This document shows positions 42,902 through 51,671 of a DNA stretch of 64,000 bases, piece after piece. The stretch covers positions 248,001-312,000 of the forward strand of contig BCGN01000005.1 in NCBI GenBank assembly GCA_001599295.1. The letters are read 5' to 3'. Source of the DNA: Sporopachydermia quercuum (Eukaryota > Ascomycota > Sporopachydermiomycetes > Sporopachydermiales > Sporopachydermiaceae). Every line of letters begins with the position of its first letter. The first letter of the stretch is position 1. A program made the translations under genes and the position numbers. The notes under the pieces are model-generated. The model ran no database searches. It was not told the DNA's origin and worked only from the letters and a program-made list of their open reading frames with translations.

Positions 42902-45337
42902 CTATTCCCTTTTAAGCTTCTCAGCCACAATCCTGAACCTCTCAAAAACTTTATCAGCAATCCGCTTCTTTACCCGCTTCAAAACAGCCCGGGGACCGAC
43001 CGACTGCGCTACCAAATCGGCTTCCTCTTCCGTCACAAGCCGCTTCACCAGCAGATTGAAAATTGTCCCGAAGTTCAAAGCCAACACAGTGGATGTAAGT
43101 ATAATCACGTTATACGGCATAGAGAAATCCGGGGTTGGTAAAGAAAGCAGTAAAGAAGATGACCGTGTAATATACTCAGCTGTCCGGATGAGCTCCCCGT
43201 TGCCCGATTCAGATTTGGACTCATGTTCCTGTTCTTGGACAACAACTACAACCGGCTCTAAATCAAATCCGCGGTTGGCGTCCGGAGGATATTCCCCTAA
43301 TAGCAGTAAACTCTTATCAAAAGAATAAGTCAAAGCGATGCTCTTTTCCGCCGGGACATTTAATTCTAATTCAATATGCGTGGGACGTTTCCGGTCAACC
43401 TCGGCTTGATAATAACTGGACACCAGTATGGGATTTTCATAAGACGTATCGGTTTCTTCCTGGACAGTTATTTGCAGAGTATGAAGATACACTCGGACAT
43501 ACCAAGGAAGGGTCTCAAAATAAGACAAAGCTATATCAGTTGTCCGTGTGTTTCGGATGATGGTGCGGAATCCTCCGGTGTCTTGACCGTAACCGGTAAA
43601 AGACCGGGACACGTACACTGGAGGTTCTTCTATCGAGACAACATCGGAGCTGTTTGTGGTTTTGTATTCAATATTACATTCATGTTTAGACGGAATTGTG
43701 ATACAAGAGTCTTCGGGGTGGATGATAAAGAATATCTCCTTGTACGATACTGCTCGTGGCACTTCGAGAGAACTATCGGCAGACTTTTCGGGATTGGAGT
43801 TATTCCACTGTTCATCCGTTGTTTCCTCGGTTTGTCCGTCGAGTTCGGAGTTGACCTCCGCTCCAGTTTCAGTTTCCGTTTCTTCTGATTCCACAGGTAT
43901 TTCATCGTCGGCTTCAACGTTAGCTCGCTCAGCTTCAAGGTTTTCTCCGGTTTCGGCTTCTGGTTGTTCCTCCAAGTTCGGGTTGTTCGCCTGGTTATTC
44001 AGCCTTTCTGAGTCATCAGTTTCATGTGCACCTCCCGTTTCTAGTTCCAATTCCAGTTCCGCTTTCGTTACGGCTACAGTTTTGGGTAATGTTTCCGACT
44101 TTTCTGACTTGCAGTCCACTCCGCCATCCTCCACTAATTCCTTGTCATATCTCACAGCAATAACATCCCATGAGTCTGTGACATGACTACAAACCTTGAC
44201 AGCACTCAATCCTACCGGACAATCACCCGCTATGCGTCTTCCGAAAATACCCCGCAGATCCCATTCCATATTGTCTGGTGATCCCGCAGGAAAACACGCG
44301 TACTGACTGTGAAATTTAGTAGCGTCACACCGTAAATCAGCTCCTTTTACTGGTTTCGGAACGGCTTCCACCAGCCGTTGCAATGAGCGCTCAACGGACA
44401 ATACGGCCTCAATGGACTGCTTGAAATTCAACCAGCAAATCTTACCCCGGACGTCACATTCCGTGACAACAGACACTGCCATTGAATGCCAATTAGCGTC
44501 GTATATTTTATGTCCGTCCAATAACGAGGAAATACCGGCTTTACCCTTACATGGCAGTAATTTGAGGAACGGGGTCAAATTTTCAGTACAAACCGGTTCG
44601 CCTGGTAAAGCAGCTCGTAATAAAAACATACGAGTTTTTGGACTATCGATATCCGACTGTCCGCTAGCCTCCGCTTCGTGCTCTGCATGGACGGCTGATA
44701 ATTCCTCATAACTCCGATCACTTGGTTTAAATGCTCTTTTTGGATACGTTGTACTTTTCTCATCTATAAAATTCAAAGAGGCACAAAACAACCCTGACAA
44801 GTTGTTTACAAGACGTCTCCATTGGGAAAATGCAGATAGCTCCGACTCGGATTCAATCCATGCCCATAATTCAACTCCGGTCCCTCCGGCATATTTACCG
44901 TTTTCAGGTATTGTACCCCATTCTTCCGAATCCCATCTGCCGCCCGAAAACCTTAACTGTAACTCCCGGACCCTTGTCAATGTTAAGATCGGCCCCAGAG
45001 AACGTGGAAACAAGGTGAAATGATCATATTGGTTGATCGACTGAGGTAAATGTGATGTTTTGATACTTGAAAACGACTGCCTTTCAGACAAAATGTCGAA
45101 ACTGAACTCAGCCAAAACGTTATTTGATTTTAACGGCGTGATATTTAATTCTTCATTGTAGGAATAAGGGAGGATTGACGACGAATTAAATGAATTGCTG
45201 TCTGAAGTGCCGTATGATGATTGAATTTCTGTTGCAATTGTTGGTGAAAGCAGAAATGTAAGGAGGACAGAAAAAAGAAACGCAAAAGACAACGAAGGCC
45301 AAGGAAACTTTCGTTTTGAATTGTTGGGGCTTGTCAT
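42902..45337 (-). CDS. GPI16: Gpi16 / PIG-T subunit of GPI transamidase
   Basis: Gpi16 is an ER membrane subunit of the GPI transamidase, which attaches GPI anchors to proteins and is disulphide-linked to the catalytic Gpi8. The 811-residue product has a signal peptide (SLSFAFLFSVLLTFLLSPTIAT), the family core FTLFPRSLGPIL, RELQLRFSGGRWD, GGTGVELWAW, LSGLFCASLNFIDE, and a C-terminal membrane segment (VIILTSTVLALNFGTIFNLLV) followed by a Lys/Arg-rich cytosolic tail. S. cerevisiae Gpi16 is 610 residues. The difference is mainly an insertion of about 120 residues in the luminal domain (ETGGAHETDDSE ... SADSS), very rich in Glu and Thr. The gene is CpG-rich with frequent TCCGG/CCGG words. No intron. 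Confidence 0.92.
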   Translation of the reverse strand: MTSPNNSKRKFPWPSLSFAFLFSVLLTFLLSPTIATEIQSSYGTSDSNSFNSSSILPYSYNEELNITPLKSNNVLAEFSFDILSERQSFSSIKTSHLPQSINQYDHFTLFPRSLGPILTLTRVRELQLRFSGGRWDSEEWGTIPENGKYAGGTGVELWAWIESESELSAFSQWRRLVNNLSGLFCASLNFIDEKSTTYPKRAFKPSDRSYEELSAVHAEHEAEASGQSDIDSPKTRMFLLRAALPGEPVCTENLTPFLKLLPCKGKAGISSLLDGHKIYDANWHSMAVSVVTECDVRGKICWLNFKQSIEAVLSVERSLQRLVEAVPKPVKGADLRCDATKFHSQYACFPAGSPDNMEWDLRGIFGRRIAGDCPVGLSAVKVCSHVTDSWDVIAVRYDKELVEDGGVDCKSEKSETLPKTVAVTKAELELELETGGAHETDDSERLNNQANNPNLEEQPEAETGENLEAERANVEADDEIPVESEETETETGAEVNSELDGQTEETTDEQWNNSNPEKSADSSLEVPRAVSYKEIFFIIHPEDSCITIPSKHECNIEYKTTNSSDVVSIEEPPVYVSRSFTGYGQDTGGFRTIIRNTRTTDIALSYFETLPWYVRVYLHTLQITVQEETDTSYENPILVSSYYQAEVDRKRPTHIELELNVPAEKSIALTYSFDKSLLLLGEYPPDANRGFDLEPVVVVVQEQEHESKSESGNGELIRTAEYITRSSSLLLSLPTPDFSMPYNVIILTSTVLALNFGTIFNLLVKRLVTEEEADLVAQSVGPRAVLKRVKKRIADKVFERFRIVAEKLKRE

Positions 45338-45600
45338 TTTTCTGAGGGTAGTAATTGGAATAATTGTAATAATTTCCCTAAGGGTTTGTGTTGAATGAGT
45401 GAAGTGACATTAATCTACACAAATTGATCTGTGTAAGAGTTTTGACGATAATTGACAATATAGTCGACAATTATTATTAGGTTAAGTCGGTTTTTGGTGG
45501 TAATATCAGTAATTAATAATTGGTGGTTACTATATTTCTGCAATAATCAATGTATTCAGTGATAATTAAATTATCGCATGTATTTCCGCTGTAGTAAGGC

Positions 45601-45624
45601 AATAATAATAATATTATTATTATT
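45601..45624. repeat. 24-bp perfect palindrome of AAT/ATT triplets
   Basis: Four AAT units followed by four ATT units form a self-complementary 24-bp tract in the GPI16 promoter region. It could extrude as a cruciform; it is more simply a triplet microsatellite with an inversion. Confidence 0.75.
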
Positions 45625-46590
45625 AGCAATCAGAACTAGGAATTATTGTTGGATATAATTAATGTAATTAATGCTGCGATATTAATTATTACTAGAGATG
45701 ATTTGCTGATTAATGCTGCTGTGATACTAATAATTGCAATTACTGCTGAATGATTAATGCTCGAGGTTACTATGGTGTTTAATAGAATGGCATTTGCTGT
45801 TTGCCATACCTTATGAATTAAATAGTAGTCCTGTTGATGTTATATATCATGTGCTGTAGAATATCTAAAAGTGTCTGCTACCAATTTAACGAACAAACAA
45901 CTGTATCAATTTATGATCTCCTTGATTATGATGATCTTCCTATTTTTTGTTAAGCCGTTTTGAAGATCGATCAAGTCTGTAGTTTTATGGCACTAATACT
46001 CGGCTTGCGAATAGAGCTTCTCTATGAAAATTCTTGATTTTTCAATTTAAATGAAAAGAGATACAACTCAAATAACAGAGTTCTTGATATAACGAAGAAA
46101 TACCTCTGATGATGACGATGAGCTGAAAACAAGACCAATTGCAACCCAAAGCGCAATCAAACTAGGTTTCTGTTGATTTCTGTTGATTTCTCGTGATTTT
46201 ATTGAGAATACAGTAGCGACTATTGATATTTATGGTTACAATTACAATCGATTGTCAACTGCCAACTGTTATTGGTATTGCTGTTGTGTTATTGCTGTTA
46301 ATTCCTCTCNCTGGTAGAAATTATCACAACGTGTCATCTCACAGTAACTATAAAATAACATCACCATTAACAGTTAAATAGTGGTTTAATTGTATAAGTT
46401 ACCACGTTGATAATAAAGAGAAAATCAATGTAATCAAGTATAACAAATAGTTGTTATTAAATAATTAAATATTCAAATAATTATCGAAGGATGGGAATTT
46501 ACTATATAATCAACAAGATGGATGGATGGGTAGGTGACAGGCGCTGATTATTCAATATCACCAAAGGAGTTCAGAACTTTCTGAAACCCG

Positions 46591-47004
46591 ATGGGAAAGT
46601 CAACCAGAAGTCGTTCGAGCTCATGCGCTGTCAACGCGGAGATCATTGAGATTCACCCCCTACTGGTACTCACAGGAGAGGCTACTGAATACCCTACAAC
46701 AGAACCCGGAGCTAGGTTTCAAACAGAAATTAGTATTCTTGCACCACAANCATTCCTAACAGTAATATTTTGGAGTGTTCTGCGCGTACTCTGGTGCTTC
46801 CCTTCAGGAAACATATTCTGTTTGCAATTTGACCTAAGCGGTGCCGAAAAGAGAATTGACGTAGAGACCAGTACGGTGCTATTTAAATTTTTCATTGTCT
46901 CTTGTGAATCACAATCCTTTCTTCTTGGCGAATTCCTAAATTTACCATGGTATGTATATATCAGCACTAAGAAGCTCATTACCATTTCAGTAAAATTGCC
47001 GTAG
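46591..47004 (+). CDS. doubtful 137-codon ORF
   Basis: An ATG-started frame (MGKSTRSRSSSCAVNAEIIEI) with a stop 225 bp before HSH155. The first 50 residues look hydrophilic and plausible; the rest is Phe/Leu/Ile-rich and looks like translated non-coding DNA. An equally long frame lies opposite. No motif recognised. It may be a first exon, a uORF or chance. Confidence 0.15.
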   Translation: MGKSTRSRSSSCAVNAEIIEIHPLLVLTGEATEYPTTEPGARFQTEISILAPQXFLTVIFWSVLRVLWCFPSGNIFCLQFDLSGAEKRIDVETSTVLFKFFIVSCESQSFLLGEFLNLPWYVYISTKKLITISVKLP

Positions 47005-47229
47005 TAAAGCAGTTAGTGTCTTAAATGTGCTTCAGGTTCGGAACAGAATAACGTCGCAAAAGAGGGAAATCAATTGCGGAACAATTATTGGTAACTGAAA
47101 ATATATCCGAGGTTTACTCTAAAACCTATACAGGGATTTTTTCGGATTAATTCTTCATTAAGAGCTACATTTCATTCATTGCTTGCTATCCCAAATATAG
47201 ATACACATACAAGTACAAACTAATCTCGG

Positions 47230-50200
47230 ATGGCAGCAAACGGAAAGAAACAAACCACGCATTATTCCGTGCCAAAATCGGTTCTGTCTGAACTGGAAGC
47301 GGAAGCTGCTGATTTTGATCCTCTTGCAAACGTTAAATCCAAAACGTCTGTCTATGCAAACCAATCGGATTACCAAAGACAACAGTACAAACGGATAGCT
47401 GAGGTGATCAGCTCAGAAACGAATTTATCTGTTGAAGAGCGGCAAAAGTTAGTGGACTTACAACGCGAGGAGAAAAATGTGGAATTGGAGTTGTCCCGTC
47501 GTAAACGGGAGACAGAAGCGGAGGCAGAAGCTGAAAAATCACCGGGAAATGGTGGAGGTAAAACCCCGCCTAGAAGAGGAAAACGGAGACGATGGGATGT
47601 TCTACCGGAAGACATCGAAGAAGCCGGAGATACTAACGGAAAAGTACACTTTGAAAACGACATTAAATCAACTGAAAATACCGAAAATATCGAAAACGCC
47701 CCGAAACGNCGTACCAGATCCCGTTGGGATCAACCTGCACCAACTTCCACAGAGACTACGATCACCCGAAGAAGTAAATGGGATCAACCGCCTTCTATCC
47801 CGGTTTCGAATCAATCTACTCCACTTCCCCCACTACCTGTGCAGTCTGTTTATTTCTTAACGGACGGTGTACTTGACGCATTACTGCCTTCAGAAGGTTA
47901 TGAAATACTTACCCCGCCTCTAGGCTACGAATCGGCTTCATCGATTGCCCACCAATTAGCTCAGATTCACTCGGCAACCCAAAATGTGGGGTATTCCATT
48001 CCGGACAGCTCCGAAGCTTTACAAGTTCAAAGCGCTTTAGCTGATGCGGCACCTTTACTGCCGCCGGAATCCGTCGGAGAACTACAGTTTTTCAAACCCG
48101 AAGACCGGCGCCATTTCGGGTTGCTTCTGGACACTTCAGTGTCCGACTCTGACCTTTCTGTAGAGGAAAGGAAACAACGTCGGATCATGAGGTTGATTCT
48201 CCGCGTGAAGAACGGTACCCCTCCTGTGCGAAAGGCAGCCCTTCGGACCCTTACCGACTCGGCCCGCAGTTTTGGCCCAAAAGCGTTATTCCACCAATTA
48301 CTTCCGCTGCTGATGGACACCTCACTGTCCGAACAAGAACGTCATTTACTAGTTAAACTACTGGGACGCATACTGTATAAACTGGACACTCTGGTGCGTC
48401 CGTATAGCCATAAGCTACTTGTGGTAATTGAGCCCCTGCTAATGGACAAAGATGGATATGCCCGGGCAGAAGGAAAAGAGATTATAGCTAATTTAGCGAA
48501 AGCTGCCGGACTAGCGGACATTGTCGGAACTATGAAACCGGATATTGATCATCCGGACGAATTTGTCCGAAACGCAACTGCCAGAGCCTTTGCCGTTATT
48601 ACTTCCGCTTTAGGTGTTCCTGCACTACTTCCGTTTTTAACGGCAGTATGCAAATCGCGGAGATCATGGGAAGCGCGTCACACCGGTGTTCGAATAATCC
48701 AGCACATTCCAGGTGAAATCGGATGTGCCGTGCTTCCACATTTACACGGATTAGTATCAGCTGTGGCGCAAAACCTTCATGACGAACAGCCAAAAGTTCG
48801 GCCCGCGGCTGCTTTAGCATTGGCTGCTTTAGCGGAAGCGGCTTATCCATACGGAATTGAGTCTTTTGACCCGGTTCTGGACCCACTATGGTCCGGTGTC
48901 CGGAAACACCGGGGAAAAACACTAGCGGCGTTTATCCGGGCTGTCGGGAGTATAATTCCGCTAATGGACGCCCAATATGGAAATTACTACGCAAAGGAGA
49001 CATTAAATATCCTAATTAGGGAATTCTCCGCACCCGATGAGGAAATGCGCCGGATAGTGTTGAAAGCATTACAATCATGTATCGGATCGGAGTCGGTTCA
49101 ACCCGGATTTATCCGAACAGAAGTGATTCCAGAGTTTTTTAAGTTTTTCTGGACTCGGAGGTCAGCCTCCGATTTAAGCATGTATTCCTCGGTTACAGAA
49201 ACAACCACCGAACTGTCCGGAAAAGTCGGAGTAGCGGAAATAATTACCAGACTTGTCCCGTTATTTCTGGACGAAAGTGAACCATTACGGAAAATGGCGT
49301 TGGAAACTTCAGAAAAGATCCTGTCCGCATACGGAGCAGCAGACATCTCCGATCGGCTTGAAACTAGACTTGTGGATGCACTGCTGTCCGTTATTTCAAC
49401 CCAAAACGGGTACAGTATTCAGATCGTCTTCGCTTTCAAAACCATCATCTCTGCTTTGGGTATCCGAATGGGGAAATACCTCCCGGAAATTGTAAGAGTT
49501 CTTCTAAACGGGTTCGACCATAAAGACCCCGCAGTAAGAGAACTTTGTGCCGATTTGATTGCCCCACTTGCCCCTATCATACAGAAAAACGGCAATGAGC
49601 CTCTCCTTATTCAACTAGGTATTGTATTATACGAATACCTTGGAGAAGAGTATCCGAGTGCCCTCGGAGCGAATCTCGGAGCAATGTCGGAGATAATTGC
49701 GGCTATTGGGCCAGACTCAATGAANCCCCCCATTAGAGACGTTTTAACCCGGATAGCGCCGATTTTGAATAACCGGCATGATAAGGTTCAGGAAAATGCG
49801 GTGAATCTTATCGGTATTATTGCTAAGCGGGCTTCGGATAAAATAGCTGCCCGGGAATGGATGCGGATTTGTTTCCGGCTATTGGATTTACTGAAATCCC
49901 ACAAAAAGACCATTAGACGGGCCAGTAATCGCACTTTCGGATACATTGCCGAGGCAATTGGTCCCCAAGATGTTTTGGCCGCGCTTTTAACGAATTTACG
50001 CGTGCAAGAACGGCAATTACGGGTTTGTACTGCAGTTGCTATCGGCATCGTTGCCGATACATGTAAACCCTTCACAGTTTTACCCGCGCTTATGAATGAA
50101 TACAAAACCCCAGAACAGAACGTCCAAAACGGTGTATTAAAAGCTCTTAGTTTCATCTTTGAGTATATTGGACCTACCGCAAAAGATTACGTATACGCGG

Positions 50201-50670
50201 TTATCCCCCTGCTTCAGGATGCTCTTACGGATAGAGAACAAGTACACAGACAAACCGCGGCTACAGTAGTGAAACACATGGCGTTAGGATGTATCGGACA
50301 AGGAGTTGAAGATGCGTTTGTCCACTTATTGAACTTATTATTGCCGAATGTGTACGAAACGAGTCCTCACGTGATCGATCGGATAATTGACGGAATAAGC
50401 GGGGTTCGGAATGCGGTTGGAGCTGGGCTTATTTTGGAGTATTTGAAAGTGGGACTTTTTATGTCGGCACGAAAGGTTAGAGTTCCGTATTGGCGCATGT
50501 ATAATGAAAGTTATGTACAAATGGGAGATGCAATGGTTGCTTATTATCCGGAAATGGAAGAAATAGCCGGTCATATGGAGAAAATCGGGAACAGACCGGA
50601 ACGGAGTTTAGAAGCGGAAGAAAATGTGGGGATTAAGCTTCGAAGAGAAGTTCTAGATGTGTGGATTTAA
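47230..50670 (+). CDS. HSH155: Hsh155 / SF3B1, U2 snRNP splicing factor
   Basis: The HEAT-repeat subunit of SF3b in the U2 snRNP, which clamps the branch-site helix and holds the bulged adenosine during pre-mRNA splicing. The 1146-residue product lies between the yeast (971) and human (1304) lengths. The N-terminus has three tryptophan linear motifs of the UHM-ligand type ([24 protein letters not shown], about residues 120-185). The HEAT domain starts near residue 290 and is highly conserved: [44 protein letters not shown] (with the Lys equal to human K700), [48 protein letters not shown]. Drug-pocket positions read as in baker's yeast (Asn for V1078, Leu for N1108). No intron of its own. Codons are CpG-rich. 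Confidence 0.97.
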   Translation: MAANGKKQTTHYSVPKSVLSELEAEAADFDPLANVKSKTSVYANQSDYQRQQYKRIAEVISSETNLSVEERQKLVDLQREEKNVELELSRRKRETEAEAEAEKSPGNGGGKTPPRRGKRRRWDVLPEDIEEAGDTNGKVHFENDIKSTENTENIENAPKXRTRSRWDQPAPTSTETTITRRSKWDQPPSIPVSNQSTPLPPLPVQSVYFLTDGVLDALLPSEGYEILTPPLGYESASSIAHQLAQIHSATQNVGYSIPDSSEALQVQSALADAAPLLPPESVGELQFFKPEDRRHFGLLLDTSVSDSDLSVEERKQRRIMRLILRVKNGTPPVRKAALRTLTDSARSFGPKALFHQLLPLLMDTSLSEQERHLLVKLLGRILYKLDTLVRPYSHKLLVVIEPLLMDKDGYARAEGKEIIANLAKAAGLADIVGTMKPDIDHPDEFVRNATARAFAVITSALGVPALLPFLTAVCKSRRSWEARHTGVRIIQHIPGEIGCAVLPHLHGLVSAVAQNLHDEQPKVRPAAALALAALAEAAYPYGIESFDPVLDPLWSGVRKHRGKTLAAFIRAVGSIIPLMDAQYGNYYAKETLNILIREFSAPDEEMRRIVLKALQSCIGSESVQPGFIRTEVIPEFFKFFWTRRSASDLSMYSSVTETTTELSGKVGVAEIITRLVPLFLDESEPLRKMALETSEKILSAYGAADISDRLETRLVDALLSVISTQNGYSIQIVFAFKTIISALGIRMGKYLPEIVRVLLNGFDHKDPAVRELCADLIAPLAPIIQKNGNEPLLIQLGIVLYEYLGEEYPSALGANLGAMSEIIAAIGPDSMXPPIRDVLTRIAPILNNRHDKVQENAVNLIGIIAKRASDKIAAREWMRICFRLLDLLKSHKKTIRRASNRTFGYIAEAIGPQDVLAALLTNLRVQERQLRVCTAVAIGIVADTCKPFTVLPALMNEYKTPEQNVQNGVLKALSFIFEYIGPTAKDYVYAVIPLLQDALTDREQVHRQTAATVVKHMALGCIGQGVEDAFVHLLNLLLPNVYETSPHVIDRIIDGISGVRNAVGAGLILEYLKVGLFMSARKVRVPYWRMYNESYVQMGDAMVAYYPEMEEIAGHMEKIGNRPERSLEAEENVGIKLRREVLDVWI

Positions 50671-51671
50671 ATCGAATTAGATTAGGAAACCCAAGCGAGA
50701 TTNGCCCTAATTACGAATGTGGGCTTCCTCATCAAGACATACTTCAGTCATTGTTGGCTAATTTGTCCTGATTTGGTGAATATAATCGGAAATGGGGAGA
50801 ATGTACTATGGCATCAACTCTCGATCGGGAATAGTGTTTTACTAGTAACTATCATGGTAGTTATAATCATTAGTGCAATTATAATTAATGTAATAGTAAT
50901 AAATACGGTAATCAGTGTATCAATTAATGTCATTATAGCAAATAATAAACTAATAGTATAATACTAAAGTAACAATCAACGCAGGAAATGAAAGGATCAA
51001 TTGACATAAATTAGTTTCTGCAGTAATTGTCGCAAAATCAAAGCAATTAGTACTAGAACCTTCACTGCAAAAAGAAACAGTAACGTTGCATAGTTCAAAA
51101 TCTTCAATTCGTTGGGCATTTTCATCTACATTTATTACGCTTATTACATTAATTATGCAATTAAATGCGTAGGTTTATACTAGTATGCCTACAATATTAT
51201 CAAATTCTATGTACTCACATCAAACTAACCATACGAAAAGTTTCAATATGAGGCTTCGTTTAACCGTGATACTAAGATAAACAACAATGGGCGGCGCTCA
51301 CAAAAAGAACAGAAAAAAAAGTACCAACTGTGCAGACGATAATATTAAGATCTTCAATGATGTTAACATTGTTTGATAGAAAAAACAGTCAGTAGTCACA
51401 AATAATAGGGAGAACATTACATTGGATCTTCATTCTAACGAACATCAAATAGGTTGTCAATCGATCAAATTATTCCTTAGAAGAAGGGAATGACAATGTT
51501 TGATTCATTAAAATAAACTAGAAACCAGGAGAAGTCAGAAGAAATACTCTTTTATCTGTATTGTATTTATTCATTATTCATCAGACTGCAATTCCGACTA
51601 TATATATTGATATATTAACAAAAATGATTACTTCCTCTATACCAAAAAAGAGCATTTCTAATAGATGATAA
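50671..51671. other. convergent spacer between HSH155 and APL6
   Basis: AT-rich 3' flanks, with a run of 'attaatgt/agtaata' degenerate units at 50860-50960. An 80-codon frame (50719-50961) is low-complexity Ile/Val-rich and not called. Confidence 0.5.

Larger units (their letters stand above)
45338..47229. other. divergent region between GPI16 and HSH155
   Basis: The left part (45.4-45.8 kb) is an AT-rich field of degenerate 'taatgctgctg' and 'attaat' units with a palindromic AAT/ATT tract (45601-45624). Further right are a TTTCTGTTGA direct repeat (about 46169-46190) and a 137-codon frame (46591-47004) described separately. Nothing else supported. Confidence 0.45.
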
